Of a stretch of DNA of 64,000 bases, positions 43,836-51,749 are shown piece by piece. The stretch is from Paenibacillus sp. XY044 (GTDB taxonomy: Bacteria; Bacillota; Bacilli; Paenibacillales; Paenibacillaceae), in the NCBI RefSeq assembly GCF_002257645.1, contig NZ_NQMO01000005.1, positions 62,001-126,000 of the forward strand. The letters are read 5' to 3'. The translations under genes and the position numbers were made by a program. The first letter of the stretch is position 1; every line of letters begins with the position of its first letter. The notes below the pieces were generated by a model. That model saw only the letters and a list, made by a program, of their open reading frames with translations. It did no database searches and was not told where the DNA came from.

Positions 43836-44720
43836 CTATACCTTGCCGACCTCGTTGACAGCCTTGTCCAAACTTTTATCATAAAATTGCACGACCTTTT
43901 GATTGGCCTCATAGGCCCGAAGCGCCGTGTTCATGTCTACGACCGCCGCAGAGGAATCCACGTTGGACTGCTCCAAATAATGCTGCCGCACTTCTACGCG
44001 GTCGGTGTTACCCAATGCGCGGACTCCGGCAGCTGCGGTATCATCCACCTTGAACAATCCGTCACCCGTGCGCACCATCTGGCCGGGCTGCCCCACGACG
44101 GCAATGCCGAGCCGTGTTGTTCCGGGCGCACCCGTTGCGGGATTCACAATAAACCCCTGCTCGTTCACTTTAAGGCTGTCCACCGAGCCTGTCAACCGAA
44201 TCGGCTGATTATTGGCATCCAATACCTGGTATCCAGCCGAAGTCAGCAGCAAGCCGTCCGGAGTGACCTGGAAGCTGCCGTCCTTTGTATATCCGATTTC
44301 CCCATCCGCGTTGCGGACGGTAAAGTACGCCTCCGGCTTGTAGGTCACATTGCCGTCCGCATCGACATACTTGCCGGATGCGTCAAACGGAATGTTCTGG
44401 CCCGTCGCCGGATCGGTGACTTCGATATCGGACACCAGCGCAAAATCGGTCGGCTTCTCGCTCTCCGTGATGACGCCCTGCTGGTACATGGACAAGCTTT
44501 CTTCAGCAAAAACGCCCGTGTTCAGCTTGCCGATCTGCGGGTTCGGATTTTCCGCTCCCCCGCCGATCATCGAAATCAGCACCTCGGGGAACGAACGGGC
44601 TACGCTATTCACCTGCTTGTAACCGGGGGTATTGATATTGGCAATATTTTGGACGGCGGTGTCATGGCGGCTCTGCTGCGTCATCATGCCGGCAGCGGCG
44701 GTGTAAAGTCCTCTCAGCAT
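43836..44720 (-). CDS. flhO: Flagellar hook-basal body protein FlhO
   Basis: This 294-residue FlgF/FlgG-family protein is a distal rod or hook-linked component. Ends: M-L-R-G-L-Y-T-A-A-A-G-M and Q-N-I-A-N-I-N-T-P-G-Y-K at the N-terminus, and D-M-N-T-A-L-R-A-Y-E-A-N-Q-K at the C-terminus. It is the first gene after mbl and 32 bp before flhP, as in B. subtilis. The ATG is at 44718-44720. A GGAGGG site lies about 13 nt upstream, a rather long spacing. Confidence 0.92.
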   Translation of the reverse strand: MLRGLYTAAAGMMTQQSRHDTAVQNIANINTPGYKQVNSVARSFPEVLISMIGGGAENPNPQIGKLNTGVFAEESLSMYQQGVITESEKPTDFALVSDIEVTDPATGQNIPFDASGKYVDADGNVTYKPEAYFTVRNADGEIGYTKDGSFQVTPDGLLLTSAGYQVLDANNQPIRLTGSVDSLKVNEQGFIVNPATGAPGTTRLGIAVVGQPGQMVRTGDGLFKVDDTAAAGVRALGNTDRVEVRQHYLEQSNVDSSAAVVDMNTALRAYEANQKVVQFYDKSLDKAVNEVGKV

Positions 44721-44810
44721 TGAGATGGGGTCCCTCCCTGTTTCATGTGCTTGTACACTGGGTAATTAAAATTTTATCTTCATATAATATAGTGGCATCG
44801 TCGATCTATA

Positions 44811-44832
44811 TAAACGGGCTCCTCAGAGCCCG
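44811..44832 (-). terminator. Candidate weak terminator after mbl
   Basis: Perfect 7-bp G+C-rich arms (44832-44826 and 44821-44815) with a 4-nt loop, followed by only TTTATAT on the minus strand. Readthrough into flhO is likely. Confidence 0.45.
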
Positions 44833-44851
44833 CGATCCTTAGTACATATAT

Positions 44852-44874
44852 CGGACGTTGGTCCGGGTTTTTTT
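44852..44874 (+). terminator. Terminator-like hairpin facing the plus strand
   Basis: CGGAC (44852-44856) and GTCCG (44861-44865) pair, and GGTTTTTTT follows on the plus strand. No plus-strand gene is nearby. It could stop antisense transcription into mbl. Confidence 0.4.
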
Positions 44875-44916
44875 AGAGTTCCAAAGCTCAACTGGCCCAT
44901 GGCCGGGGAAGTATGA

Positions 44917-45918
44917 TTAGAACGCTTTTTTGGTGACCTTGTCCAAGTGATCAAGCATCAGTCCGGTGCCCTTAACGACACAATGCATCGGGTCCTCTGC
45001 GATCAGCACCGGTACGTGCAGTTCATCGGCGAGCAGCTCGTCCAGCCCGTCAAGCAAAGCACCTCCGCCGGTGAGAATGACGCCGCGGTCGATAATGTCG
45101 GCGGACAGCTCGGGAGGCGTCCGTTCCAGCACCGACTTGGCAGCAGCCACGATCATCGAGACCGGTTCCCACAGCGCTTCCTGAACTTCGTTGGAAGAGA
45201 CTGTCACGGTAAGCGGCAGCCCGCTGACCATGTCGCGCCCACGGATATCGATCTCATCCTGGCGTCCGCCCGGACGGACGGTGCCTACCTTGATCTTGAT
45301 ATCCTCCGAGGTGCGTTCACCGATGAGCAGCTTGTATTTATTTTTAATATACCTCACGATGGCTTCGTCGAACTTGTCCCCCGCCATTTTAATAGAAGAG
45401 GCGGTAACGACGTCGCCCATAGACAGGACGGCTACATCCGTCGTTCCGCCGCCGATATCGACGACCATATTGCCGCTCGGCTGATAAATATCCATACCCG
45501 CGCCAATGGCTGCAGCTTTCGGTTCTTCTTCCAGGAACACATCCTTGGCCCCGCTTCGCTCGGCGGCTTCCCGGATGGCCTTCTGTTCAACGGAGGTAAT
45601 ATTCGTAGGTGCGCAGATCAGAATCCGCGGCCGGCTGCTCCAGCTGCGTCCTCCCACACTGCTGATGAAGTACTTCAGCATCGCTTCCGTAATTGCAAAA
45701 TCCGCAATGACCCCATCGCGCAGCGGACGAATCGCCACGATATTGCCGGGCGTGCGGCCAACCATTCTCCGGGCTTCTTCCCCGACGGCAAGGACTCTTT
45801 TGGTTTCGCTTTCGATCGTCACGACAGAAGGCTCGTTGAGTACAACCCCCCTCCCTTTGACATGAATCAGCACGTTGGCCGTGCCAAGATCAATTCCAAT
45901 ATCCTTGCTAAACATCAT
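44917..45918 (-). CDS. mbl: MreB-family actin homologue Mbl
   Basis: Mbl filaments guide lateral wall synthesis. The 333-residue protein has the actin-fold motifs D-I-G-I-D-L-G-T-A-N (phosphate 1), V-V-D-I-G-G-G-T-T-D-V-A-V-L (phosphate 2) and I-L-T-G-G-G-A-L-L-D-G (adenosine). Its place between spoIIID and flhO identifies it as Mbl rather than MreB or MreBH. Two ATG codons in tandem (45918 and 45915) can start it. The first lies 8 nt after GGGGG. The upstream TTG at 45933 is unlikely. Confidence 0.94.
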   Translation of the reverse strand: MMFSKDIGIDLGTANVLIHVKGRGVVLNEPSVVTIESETKRVLAVGEEARRMVGRTPGNIVAIRPLRDGVIADFAITEAMLKYFISSVGGRSWSSRPRILICAPTNITSVEQKAIREAAERSGAKDVFLEEEPKAAAIGAGMDIYQPSGNMVVDIGGGTTDVAVLSMGDVVTASSIKMAGDKFDEAIVRYIKNKYKLLIGERTSEDIKIKVGTVRPGGRQDEIDIRGRDMVSGLPLTVTVSSNEVQEALWEPVSMIVAAAKSVLERTPPELSADIIDRGVILTGGGALLDGLDELLADELHVPVLIAEDPMHCVVKGTGLMLDHLDKVTKKAF

Positions 45919-46090
45919 GAAAAGAGCCCCCAAAGTATTATTTTATGGTAAAAGAGTCCCCGTTACCGCTTATCGAAGTCCCATTTCGACAGAATGTGGC
46001 AGGAAGTTATGTATTTTTGGGAAAAAGGGATCACATTTTTCGACCTTATACCATCTTTTAACATATCATACTTCAGGGGAGGGATACAAT

Positions 46091-46135
46091 GGGCACAGGT
46101 GTGCCCTGACGCAAGTTCATATGAACCGGGCCCGG
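46091..46135. repeat. Cluster of three palindromes between spoIIID and mbl
   Basis: Within 45 bp lie GGGCACA-GG-TGTGCCC (46091-46106), the perfect palindrome GTTCATATGAAC (46115-46126) and the overlapping CCGGGCCCGG (46126-46135). None is followed by a U tract, so they may be operators or RNA hairpins. The rest of 45919-46147 shows no gene, and I see no promoter I would defend. Confidence 0.6.
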
Positions 46136-46147
46136 AAGCCCAGCAGG

Positions 46148-46435
46148 TCAGGCTTTGGCGGAAGCGACGGCTTCCCGTTTCTTCCCGCTGGTCTTTTTAT
46201 ACTTAATCTTGGTCGCTTCGCCTCCCCGGAGATGACGGATCGATTTGTGGTATTCAAGAATGTGCTTAACCTGATCAGCCAGATCGGGATTGATTTCCGG
46301 CAAACGTTCGGTCAAATCCTTATGCACTGTGCTCTTCGATACGCCAAATTCCTTGGCAATGGTCCGGACCGTGTGTCTCGTTTCCACGATACAACGACCA
46401 ATTTTAATGGTCCGTTCTTTGATGTAATCGTGCAC
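46148..46435 (-). CDS. spoIIID: Sporulation transcription factor SpoIIID
   Basis: SpoIIID is a small DNA-binding regulator that adjusts sigma-E genes in the mother cell. The 95-residue protein is nearly collinear with B. subtilis SpoIIID. It starts M-H-D-Y-I-K-E-R-T-I-K-I-G and has the helix-turn-helix T-I-A-K-E-F-G-V-S-K-S-T-V-H-K-D-L, followed by S-I-R-H-L-R-G-G-E-A-T. The GTG at 46433-46435 has GGGAGG upstream. A sigma-E promoter match ends about 30 bp before it. Confidence 0.97.
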   Translation of the reverse strand: MHDYIKERTIKIGRCIVETRHTVRTIAKEFGVSKSTVHKDLTERLPEINPDLADQVKHILEYHKSIRHLRGGEATKIKYKKTSGKKREAVASAKA

Positions 46436-46468
46436 GTTCCCGCCTCCCTACTGTGGATAGTTTGGTAC

Positions 46469-46496
46469 ATTATATGAGGGGCGTGCCTATATATTC
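46469..46496 (-). promoter_or_regulatory. Sigma-E promoter of spoIIID
   Basis: Minus-strand GAATATA (46496-46490), a 13-bp spacer and CATATAAT (46476-46469). This matches the sigma-E consensus (G/T-A/C-ATATT, CATACAAT) with one change in each box. spoIIID is sigma-E dependent in B. subtilis. Confidence 0.78.
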
Positions 46497-46550
46497 GCGC
46501 TTTCCAAGCCTGACAAGCTCCGCAAGGCCCATTTATTTTTGCGGGCAGCG

Positions 46551-46575
46551 CAAAATAACCCCGCAAAGCGGGGTT
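46551..46575 (-). terminator. Second hairpin after spoIIQ, possible terminator
   Basis: 8-bp arms (46575-46568 and 46564-46557) with a 3-nt loop, followed by ATTTTG on the minus strand. It may back up the stronger terminator 40 bp upstream. Confidence 0.55.
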
Positions 46576-46615
46576 TCTGCCCAAAGCGCATTCCCGGCAT
46601 GCTCAAGGAATCGCA

Positions 46616-46645
46616 CACAAAAAGGCAGGGATTATCCCTGCCTTT
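46616..46645 (-). terminator. Intrinsic terminator after spoIIQ
   Basis: 10-bp perfect arms (46645-46636 and 46630-46621) with a 5-nt loop and a T-rich tail on the minus strand. Confidence 0.93.
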
Positions 46646-46682
46646 AGGCTTATTTTTTGCATGTTTGGCGAAAAGCCTTACG

Positions 46683-47438
46683 TTATTGCTTCGGAAGAAC
46701 AGTCTCCGGGTTAACCGGCGTTCCATTGTCATACACTTCAAAGTGTACGTGGTTGCCCAGTTCCTTCTCGATTTCGCTGCGTCCGGCCGTGCCGATCGTA
46801 TCTCCCTGCTTCACGGTGTCGCCCAGTTTAACTTTGGCGTCCGAGAGGCTTTGGTATACGGTCTTCAGATTGTTGTCATGGGTAATTTCAATCACGGTTC
46901 CGGTCAACGGCGGGTTCAGGTCGACGCGAGTTACTTTTCCGCCGAGGGCGGCTTTGATGTCAAATGCTTGGTCATCTGCGCGGGCCAGGTCGACGCCGAC
47001 GTTCGGAGTGAACGTGTCATCGTACTGAACCATCGCGGCTTGATGATTTTCTTCGCTACCATTTTCATCATAGAACGGCTTCACGACTTTTACGTCTTTG
47101 GCATTCGCCACCGGCCAAGCCATGCCTTCGGCATTGGCGGTTACTTCAACAGCATTGTCCTTGGCGTCTGTAGCAGTGTCCTTGCCGGCTGCAGCATTCG
47201 AAGCGGTAGTAGATTGCTCCGTTACATTAGCGGGGTCTTGGGTAAGGTTCTTCTGGCTGGTATCCTGGTAGACCCACACTAAGGTTAGTATAATTGCTGC
47301 TGCGGCCACGTAAGCTGCCGGGTATACCCACCGTTTGGACAACAGCTTTTTCCACGAAGAAGGCTGATTTACAGGCTCTCCTTGCACTTTTTTAGGAGCT
47401 TCGCCGTGGTTTTGGTTACTTTTGTTTTGTTCATTCAT
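46683..47438 (-). CDS. spoIIQ: SpoIIQ, forespore LytM/M23-fold engulfment protein
   Basis: SpoIIQ spans the forespore membrane and pairs with SpoIIIAH during engulfment. The 251-residue protein has one membrane helix (about 38-57), a low-complexity Ala/Thr linker, and a LytM domain (about 130-250). The first metal ligand is lost: N146 replaces His in the H-x-G-x-D motif, while D150 and the H230-V-H232 pair remain. B. subtilis SpoIIQ is also degenerate there, so this one is probably a scaffold and not a hydrolase. The ATG is at 47436-47438. A sigma-F promoter match lies 20-50 bp upstream. Confidence 0.88.
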   Translation of the reverse strand: MNEQNKSNQNHGEAPKKVQGEPVNQPSSWKKLLSKRWVYPAAYVAAAAIILTLVWVYQDTSQKNLTQDPANVTEQSTTASNAAAGKDTATDAKDNAVEVTANAEGMAWPVANAKDVKVVKPFYDENGSEENHQAAMVQYDDTFTPNVGVDLARADDQAFDIKAALGGKVTRVDLNPPLTGTVIEITHDNNLKTVYQSLSDAKVKLGDTVKQGDTIGTAGRSEIEKELGNHVHFEVYDNGTPVNPETVLPKQ

Positions 47439-47458
47439 ATGTTTATCACCTCAGTAAC

Positions 47459-47486
47459 ATTGTTACCGGGGCGGAATCTTTTATAC
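47459..47486 (-). promoter_or_regulatory. Sigma-F promoter of spoIIQ
   Basis: Minus-strand GTATA (47486-47482), a 14-bp spacer and GGTAACAAT (47467-47459), which fits the sigma-F -10 pattern G-G-n-n-A-n-A-n-T in full. The -10 overlaps a 13-nt palindrome (47454-47466). Confidence 0.68.
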
Positions 47487-47507
47487 GTATCTCTTTATAT
47501 TATTTTT

Positions 47508-48851
47508 TCAAATGTTAGAGAGCAGTTTTGAAGCTTGCATAAAGTCGATGCCGGTATAGTAGTGTTTGAGAATTTGCGTGGCGGTGGACCCTTCCTTGGC
47601 CATCCCGTCCGCTCCCCACTGGCTCATCCCGACGCCATGCCCGTATCCGTATGTGGTGATCTGGATGTCGGCGCCCGAAGTCTCCCAAGAAAATTCGCTG
47701 GAGCGCAGGTTCAGCTTCTCTCTCACTTCCCGGCCGCTGAAGACATGTCCGCCGATGGAAATCTCTTTGATCCGGTGCCCCTCCGTCGTAGACAAGACTT
47801 GTAGAAAAGGTTGTCCCGTTGATACCGTGATGGCTTGTCCCGCCAAACCAAGCTTCGTGAGAAAATCTTTACGGCTGATCGTGACCGTTTCCTTATATCC
47901 CGGCGCCAACGCTTTGTCCCAAGGACTGGCTACGCTGCGGAGGTACGGAATGTCTTCCTTCCAATAATCCTCCGAATTCTCGGTATACCCGTTGCTGGTA
48001 GAAAAAAAGGATGCCGTAATCGGCTTGCCTTTATACGTCATGATCGTATTGCGAGTCTCCTGCACCGCCCGGCGCAGTTTAGCAAGCTCCGCAGTTTTCC
48101 CCTGCCCCTTCCACTCCTTGTCTAACACTTCCTTGGAAATGTACGCCTGGTGGCTGACCGTATCGGTCACCATGGCCTTGCGGTCCGGCACGCCGCTCAT
48201 ATCGCCGTCGACGAGGCGGCGGACGATAAAGGTGCGGGCCGCGATCGCCTGCGCTTTGAGCGCTTCGAGCTCAAAGTCCGCCGGCATCTCGGCCGCCAGC
48301 ACGCCGGTGACGTAGTCTTCCATCGGCAGCACTTCCACTTGTCCCGTCTTCGTCAGATAGACGGACACGTTCGGCAGCTGCGCCTCCGCTTGCGGCGCAG
48401 CCGGCTTGGTTGGCTTGGCCGGTGCCGGCGCCGGGATGGGCGCGGGCATCGGCGCTGGGTGGTGGTTCGTCGTCACCACCACCAGCGTGGGCAGCAGCAG
48501 CGCCAATGCGAGCACCCCGCCCGCCCCCCACAGGGCGGCTGGGGGCACCTTGCGGGCGCTGCCCGGGCGGCGCGGCCCTTTGGCCGGGCCGCGGCTTGGC
48601 GGCGGCGTCCATGGGCGCCGCCCGGGGGTGTGCCGGGCGCCGCCAGGCGCGCCCGGGGTTTCGGGCCGGAGCGTGCTTTGGCGCTCCGGCCTGGCCGGCG
48701 CTGCAGCCTCTGGCGGCTGCGCAGCATTGCCGGGCAGCAGCGTCAGCTGCGGCCTGCCCGGCTTCGGGGCCGTGCTTCTCGGATCATCCGGCGTGAGCGC
48801 TTCGCTTCTGGGAGCGACGGGAATTTTTAATTGTGTGCGTGGATCCTTCAT
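47508..48851 (-). CDS. spoIID: SpoIID lytic transglycosylase with long N-terminal extension
   Basis: SpoIID degrades septal peptidoglycan with SpoIIP and SpoIIM during engulfment. The 447-residue protein is about 100 residues longer than B. subtilis SpoIID. The excess is an N-terminal, very G+C-rich, Pro/Arg/Ala/Gly-rich region (1-104) before the membrane helix (105-127). The catalytic domain has V-L-A-A-E-M-P with E188 equivalent to the catalytic Glu. It also has Q-A-I-A-A-R-T-F, S-T-S-N-G-Y-T-E, and Y-G-Y-G-H-G-V-G-M-S-Q-W-G. The ATG at 48849-48851 has GGAGGT about 10 nt upstream. Confidence 0.93.
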   Translation of the reverse strand: MKDPRTQLKIPVAPRSEALTPDDPRSTAPKPGRPQLTLLPGNAAQPPEAAAPARPERQSTLRPETPGAPGGARHTPGRRPWTPPPSRGPAKGPRRPGSARKVPPAALWGAGGVLALALLLPTLVVVTTNHHPAPMPAPIPAPAPAKPTKPAAPQAEAQLPNVSVYLTKTGQVEVLPMEDYVTGVLAAEMPADFELEALKAQAIAARTFIVRRLVDGDMSGVPDRKAMVTDTVSHQAYISKEVLDKEWKGQGKTAELAKLRRAVQETRNTIMTYKGKPITASFFSTSNGYTENSEDYWKEDIPYLRSVASPWDKALAPGYKETVTISRKDFLTKLGLAGQAITVSTGQPFLQVLSTTEGHRIKEISIGGHVFSGREVREKLNLRSSEFSWETSGADIQITTYGYGHGVGMSQWGADGMAKEGSTATQILKHYYTGIDFMQASKLLSNI

Positions 48852-49253
48852 ATTCTCTCAAACCTCCGTCCATGCTTCGTCCTTCGTTACTAGACCTTCC
48901 GGATACCGGCTGCGCGGCGGGCAGAAATCGATGGGAAGCCGAGTTTAGTCCGCTCCCGTCTTCACCGTTCACATCCGATACTCATACTTATGAGAGGCTT
49001 GAGAGTGATAGAACCCTTTTTAAGAGAAACAGAGATTGTCCTTTTGGATCGGAACCTTTCATTCCTTAAGAGGAGAAATAGGCAGCGCCTTGCCCAAAAG
49101 AGGTTGGTCGAATTGCACTGGAGAAGGATGGAATGGGGCTAATCAATATAGCCTAATAAAATGAGTAGGATGGTGCCCATCCCTTTTGAAATGTTCTTAT
49201 TATAATAAGGAAGAGTATGAAGGTCATGATGGAATCGCAGAAAAGAGAATGAC
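48852..49253. other. Gap upstream of spoIID
   Basis: No gene is visible in these 400 bp. A minus-strand CATAAGTA near 48988-48995, with GTTCTAT about 15 bp upstream, is a weak sigma-E-like pattern for spoIID. I would not rely on it without data. Confidence 0.3.
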
Positions 49254-49288
49254 AGAAAAGACCAGGCCGCACGGGCCTGGTCTTTTCT
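49254..49288 (-). terminator. Intrinsic terminator after murA
   Basis: A 15-bp perfect stem (49288-49274 and 49268-49254) with a 5-nt loop. The stem ends in TCTTTTCT on both strands, so it may work in both directions. Confidence 0.9.
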
Positions 49289-49394
49289 CGGTTGCTTATG
49301 GTGGATGGCCACATACTCAAGGCCATTTGTTTCTTTACAGTACAATGAATCGTTTCCAGTAAATGTTCCGCCTATCACAAGATCAAATAAGGAC

Positions 49395-50750
49395 TTACAC
49401 CCAAGTCGGCTGCACGTTCACCAGCTTAACTTCCTCTTCCTTGCTGTCCGCCTCTTTCTTGGCCGCTGCCGGCTGAGTTAAGGTCGGCTCATCGACGGAG
49501 ATCCGCCAAATATCCGCTCCCAGGCCTTGCAGCTTCTCTGCCAGGTGAACGTAACCCCGGTCGATATGATGCGTTCCACTGACCTCTGTCGTTCCTTCCG
49601 AAACGAGGCCCGCCAGAATCAACGCTGCCCCGGCCCGAAGATCGGTAGCGCATACCTTGGCGCCCGTCAGCTTGGCACCGCCGGTTACGATGGCCGTACG
49701 GCCCTCTACCTTGATCTCCGCATTCATCAGCTGGAACTGATCCACATGCATAAAACGGTTCTCGAACACGGTTTCGGTCACGACGCTCGTGCCCTCCGAC
49801 TTAAGCAGCAGCGCCATCATTTGCGACTGCATGTCAGTCGGGAAGCCCGGATACGGCAGCGTCTTAATATCAACCGCTTTGAGTGGGTGATCCGCCTTCA
49901 CGCGTACGCCGTTTTCGCCTGGTTCGATCTCAACGCCCATCTCCTCAAGCTTGGCAATCACCGGGCCCAAATGGTCCGGAATCGCGCCTTCAACGTATAC
50001 GTCTCCGCCCGTAATCGCGGCTGCCACCATGTAGGTGCCTGCTTCGATCCGGTCCGGAATGACGGTATGCTCAGTACCGTGCAGCTTCTCCACACCTTCG
50101 ATGCGGATGACTCCGGTACCGGCGCCGCGCACTTTCGCGCCCATACCGTTCAGGTAGTTCGCCAAATCGACAATTTCCGGCTCTTTCGCCGCATTTTCGA
50201 TCACCGTCACGCCTTCAGCCAGCGTGGCGGCCATCATAATATTTTCAGTAGCACCTACGCTAGCCACGTCCAAATAGATCTTGGCCCCGCGCAGTCTGCC
50301 ATTACTTTTCGCTTCAATGTATCCATGTCCCAGGTTGATTTCGGCTCCCAGCGCTTCAAAACCCTTCAAATGCTGATCAATAGGTCTTGTACCGATGGCG
50401 CACCCGCCCGGCAGTGAAATTCGCGTATGGCCCATTCTCGTGAGCAGAGGACCCATGACCAGAAATGACGCTCGCATCTTCCGCACCCACTCATAAGGCG
50501 CTTCACATGAGGTAATCGTTTGGGCATTGACCCTCATTACATCCTTTTCATATGTAATGACTGCACCTATGGATTCCAATACTTTACTGATTGTAATTAC
50601 ATCGTCAAGAGGAGGCGCATCGATAATGATGCTTTCTCCTTCTTCCCCAAGAAGAGAGGCAGCGATGATCGGAAGAACAGAATTTTTTGCCCCGCTGACT
50701 TTCACGCTTCCGGTCAGTTTATTGCCACCGCGGACGATAAATTTGCTCAT
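49395..50750 (-). CDS. murA: UDP-N-acetylglucosamine 1-carboxyvinyltransferase MurA
   Basis: MurA moves enolpyruvate from PEP to UDP-GlcNAc, the first committed step of peptidoglycan synthesis and the target of fosfomycin. The 451-residue protein has K22-N23 in the N-terminal S-G-A-K-N-S motif and the catalytic Cys C117 in L-P-G-G-C-A-I-G, so it should be fosfomycin-sensitive at the target. The C-terminus has an extra acidic tail after W-R-I-S-V-D (about residues 418-451). I use the ATG at 50750-50748, with GGAGGG 7 nt upstream. The order ywzB-murA-spoIID follows B. subtilis murAA, without ywmB. Confidence 0.96.
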   Translation of the reverse strand: MSKFIVRGGNKLTGSVKVSGAKNSVLPIIAASLLGEEGESIIIDAPPLDDVITISKVLESIGAVITYEKDVMRVNAQTITSCEAPYEWVRKMRASFLVMGPLLTRMGHTRISLPGGCAIGTRPIDQHLKGFEALGAEINLGHGYIEAKSNGRLRGAKIYLDVASVGATENIMMAATLAEGVTVIENAAKEPEIVDLANYLNGMGAKVRGAGTGVIRIEGVEKLHGTEHTVIPDRIEAGTYMVAAAITGGDVYVEGAIPDHLGPVIAKLEEMGVEIEPGENGVRVKADHPLKAVDIKTLPYPGFPTDMQSQMMALLLKSEGTSVVTETVFENRFMHVDQFQLMNAEIKVEGRTAIVTGGAKLTGAKVCATDLRAGAALILAGLVSEGTTEVSGTHHIDRGYVHLAEKLQGLGADIWRISVDEPTLTQPAAAKKEADSKEEEVKLVNVQPTWV

Positions 50751-50826
50751 CATGATTCCCTCCGCGTCCATTTTTTCCATTATTTCTGGATATTCAAGAA
50801 ATTACATTGCTAATTCCCTAACTTCC

Positions 50827-50856
50827 ATCATAACACTGACCTTTTGACGGATACAA
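50827..50856 (-). promoter_or_regulatory. Candidate sigma-A promoter of murA
   Basis: Minus-strand TTGTAT (50856-50851), an 18-bp spacer and TATGAT (50832-50827). The -10 is good and the -35 is poor. Confidence 0.45.
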
Positions 50857-50982
50857 GCGTTTTTTGGCGAATATGCTCCGGAGGAACTATCGCTTTAAGC
50901 CGGCCGGTACCCAGGGCACGCTAGGCGGGATGAGTTACGAAATCAGACTTTTCGGGCTCCATGTCCACATTTTTTTAAACGT

Positions 50983-51028
50983 GTAAGGCTTTCTCGCCAT
51001 CCATGGCAAGTGGAACCGCTAGCCTTAC
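50983..51028 (-). other. Nested stem-loop upstream of murA
   Basis: An outer perfect 8-bp stem pairs 51028-51021 with 50990-50983. Inside it, 51010-51004 pairs with 50999-50993 over 7 bp with one G-U, and the loop is UGGA. There is no following U tract. It could be a structured leader element or an old terminator of ywzB. Nothing else is recognisable in 50857-51148. Confidence 0.5.
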
Positions 51029-51148
51029 CTAAACTGTTCTTTTTCATTGTTGACATAAAAAAATGTTATTATTCGACATCTTTCAACCGCGTCCGGTTGC
51101 TGAAGTCCTATAAGCAGCCTACCAGTGATATAACCAAACGTTGTCCTG

Positions 51149-51406
51149 TTAAAACATATACCGGATCATGTTGCTCCAGCCAATATAGTCGAGCAGAAAC
51201 TTGGCAACGAAATGCCCCAGAACTACCGCCAGCAGCAGCTGCAGCAGTTTACCCTGAGCTCCCTTAGGATGCCTGATAAACAGATCCAGCTTCAGGTTCT
51301 GGAGTGCCCACCAAGACAAACCGATGCAGAACAAAGACACCACAATGGACATCAGACCGCTGACTCCGATGGTGCTTGATATGTTCTGTGATACGTCCGA
51401 ATCCAT
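51149..51406 (-). CDS. ywzB: DUF1146 membrane protein (YwzB family)
   Basis: The 85-residue protein has two membrane helices (about residues 15-36 and 55-75) joined by a basic cytoplasmic loop with R-H-P-K-G-A-Q-G-K. This is the DUF1146 pattern. It sits between atpC and murA as ywzB does in B. subtilis. The function is unknown. I start at the ATG 51404-51406, with GGAGGT upstream. The longer in-frame reading to 51520 crosses the promoter. Confidence 0.85.
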   Translation of the reverse strand: MDSDVSQNISSTIGVSGLMSIVVSLFCIGLSWWALQNLKLDLFIRHPKGAQGKLLQLLLAVVLGHFVAKFLLDYIGWSNMIRYMF

Positions 51407-51493
51407 GCCCTTACCTCCATCATCACTTGGATTAAAAAGAAGAACGATGAACGCTGCAGTGTCCCTTCCGGCAACCAAGCTCATCAAGGGACT

Positions 51494-51520
51494 ATTATAT
51501 AATACTTGCCTTGACCTCAA
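51494..51520 (-). promoter_or_regulatory. Candidate promoter of ywzB
   Basis: A perfect minus-strand TATAAT (51499-51494) has TTGAGG (51520-51515) only 15 bp upstream. The -35 overlaps the inverted repeat CTTGA-GG-TCAAG (51521-51510). The remaining gap up to 51705 shows no gene. Confidence 0.45.
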
Positions 51521-51705
51521 GAATCCAGTTCCAAATCCGTTATTTTAAAATAATTTATCGTAAAGCGCTTTCTGTCTAATTTCCTCGGAAATAAATAGGT
51601 CATTTGGACTAGTAAGCGCCGATGTTCTAAAAGGAGTTCCGGGATGTATGAGTGAAGAATCCCCTTGTTTCCAAGGATCTATACCTTCATGCGCTTACCC
51701 GTATC

Positions 51706-51738
51706 AATAAAAAGGCCTGTCTCTTTAACGAGACAGGC
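51706..51738 (-). terminator. Intrinsic terminator of the atp operon
   Basis: 9-bp perfect arms (51738-51730 and 51723-51715), a 6-nt loop and CTTTTTATT on the minus strand, 12 bp after the atpC stop. Confidence 0.94.
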
Positions 51739-51749
51739 TCTCTTTACTA

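Noticed and set aside
46683..47438. SpoIIQ as an active M23 peptidase
   Set aside because: The first metal-binding His is Asn (N146), as in other degenerate SpoIIQ proteins, so hydrolase activity is unlikely.
49139..49378. 79-codon minus-strand reading frame between murA and spoIID
   Set aside because: It runs through the 15-bp murA terminator hairpin, has no ribosome site and has no protein-like pattern.
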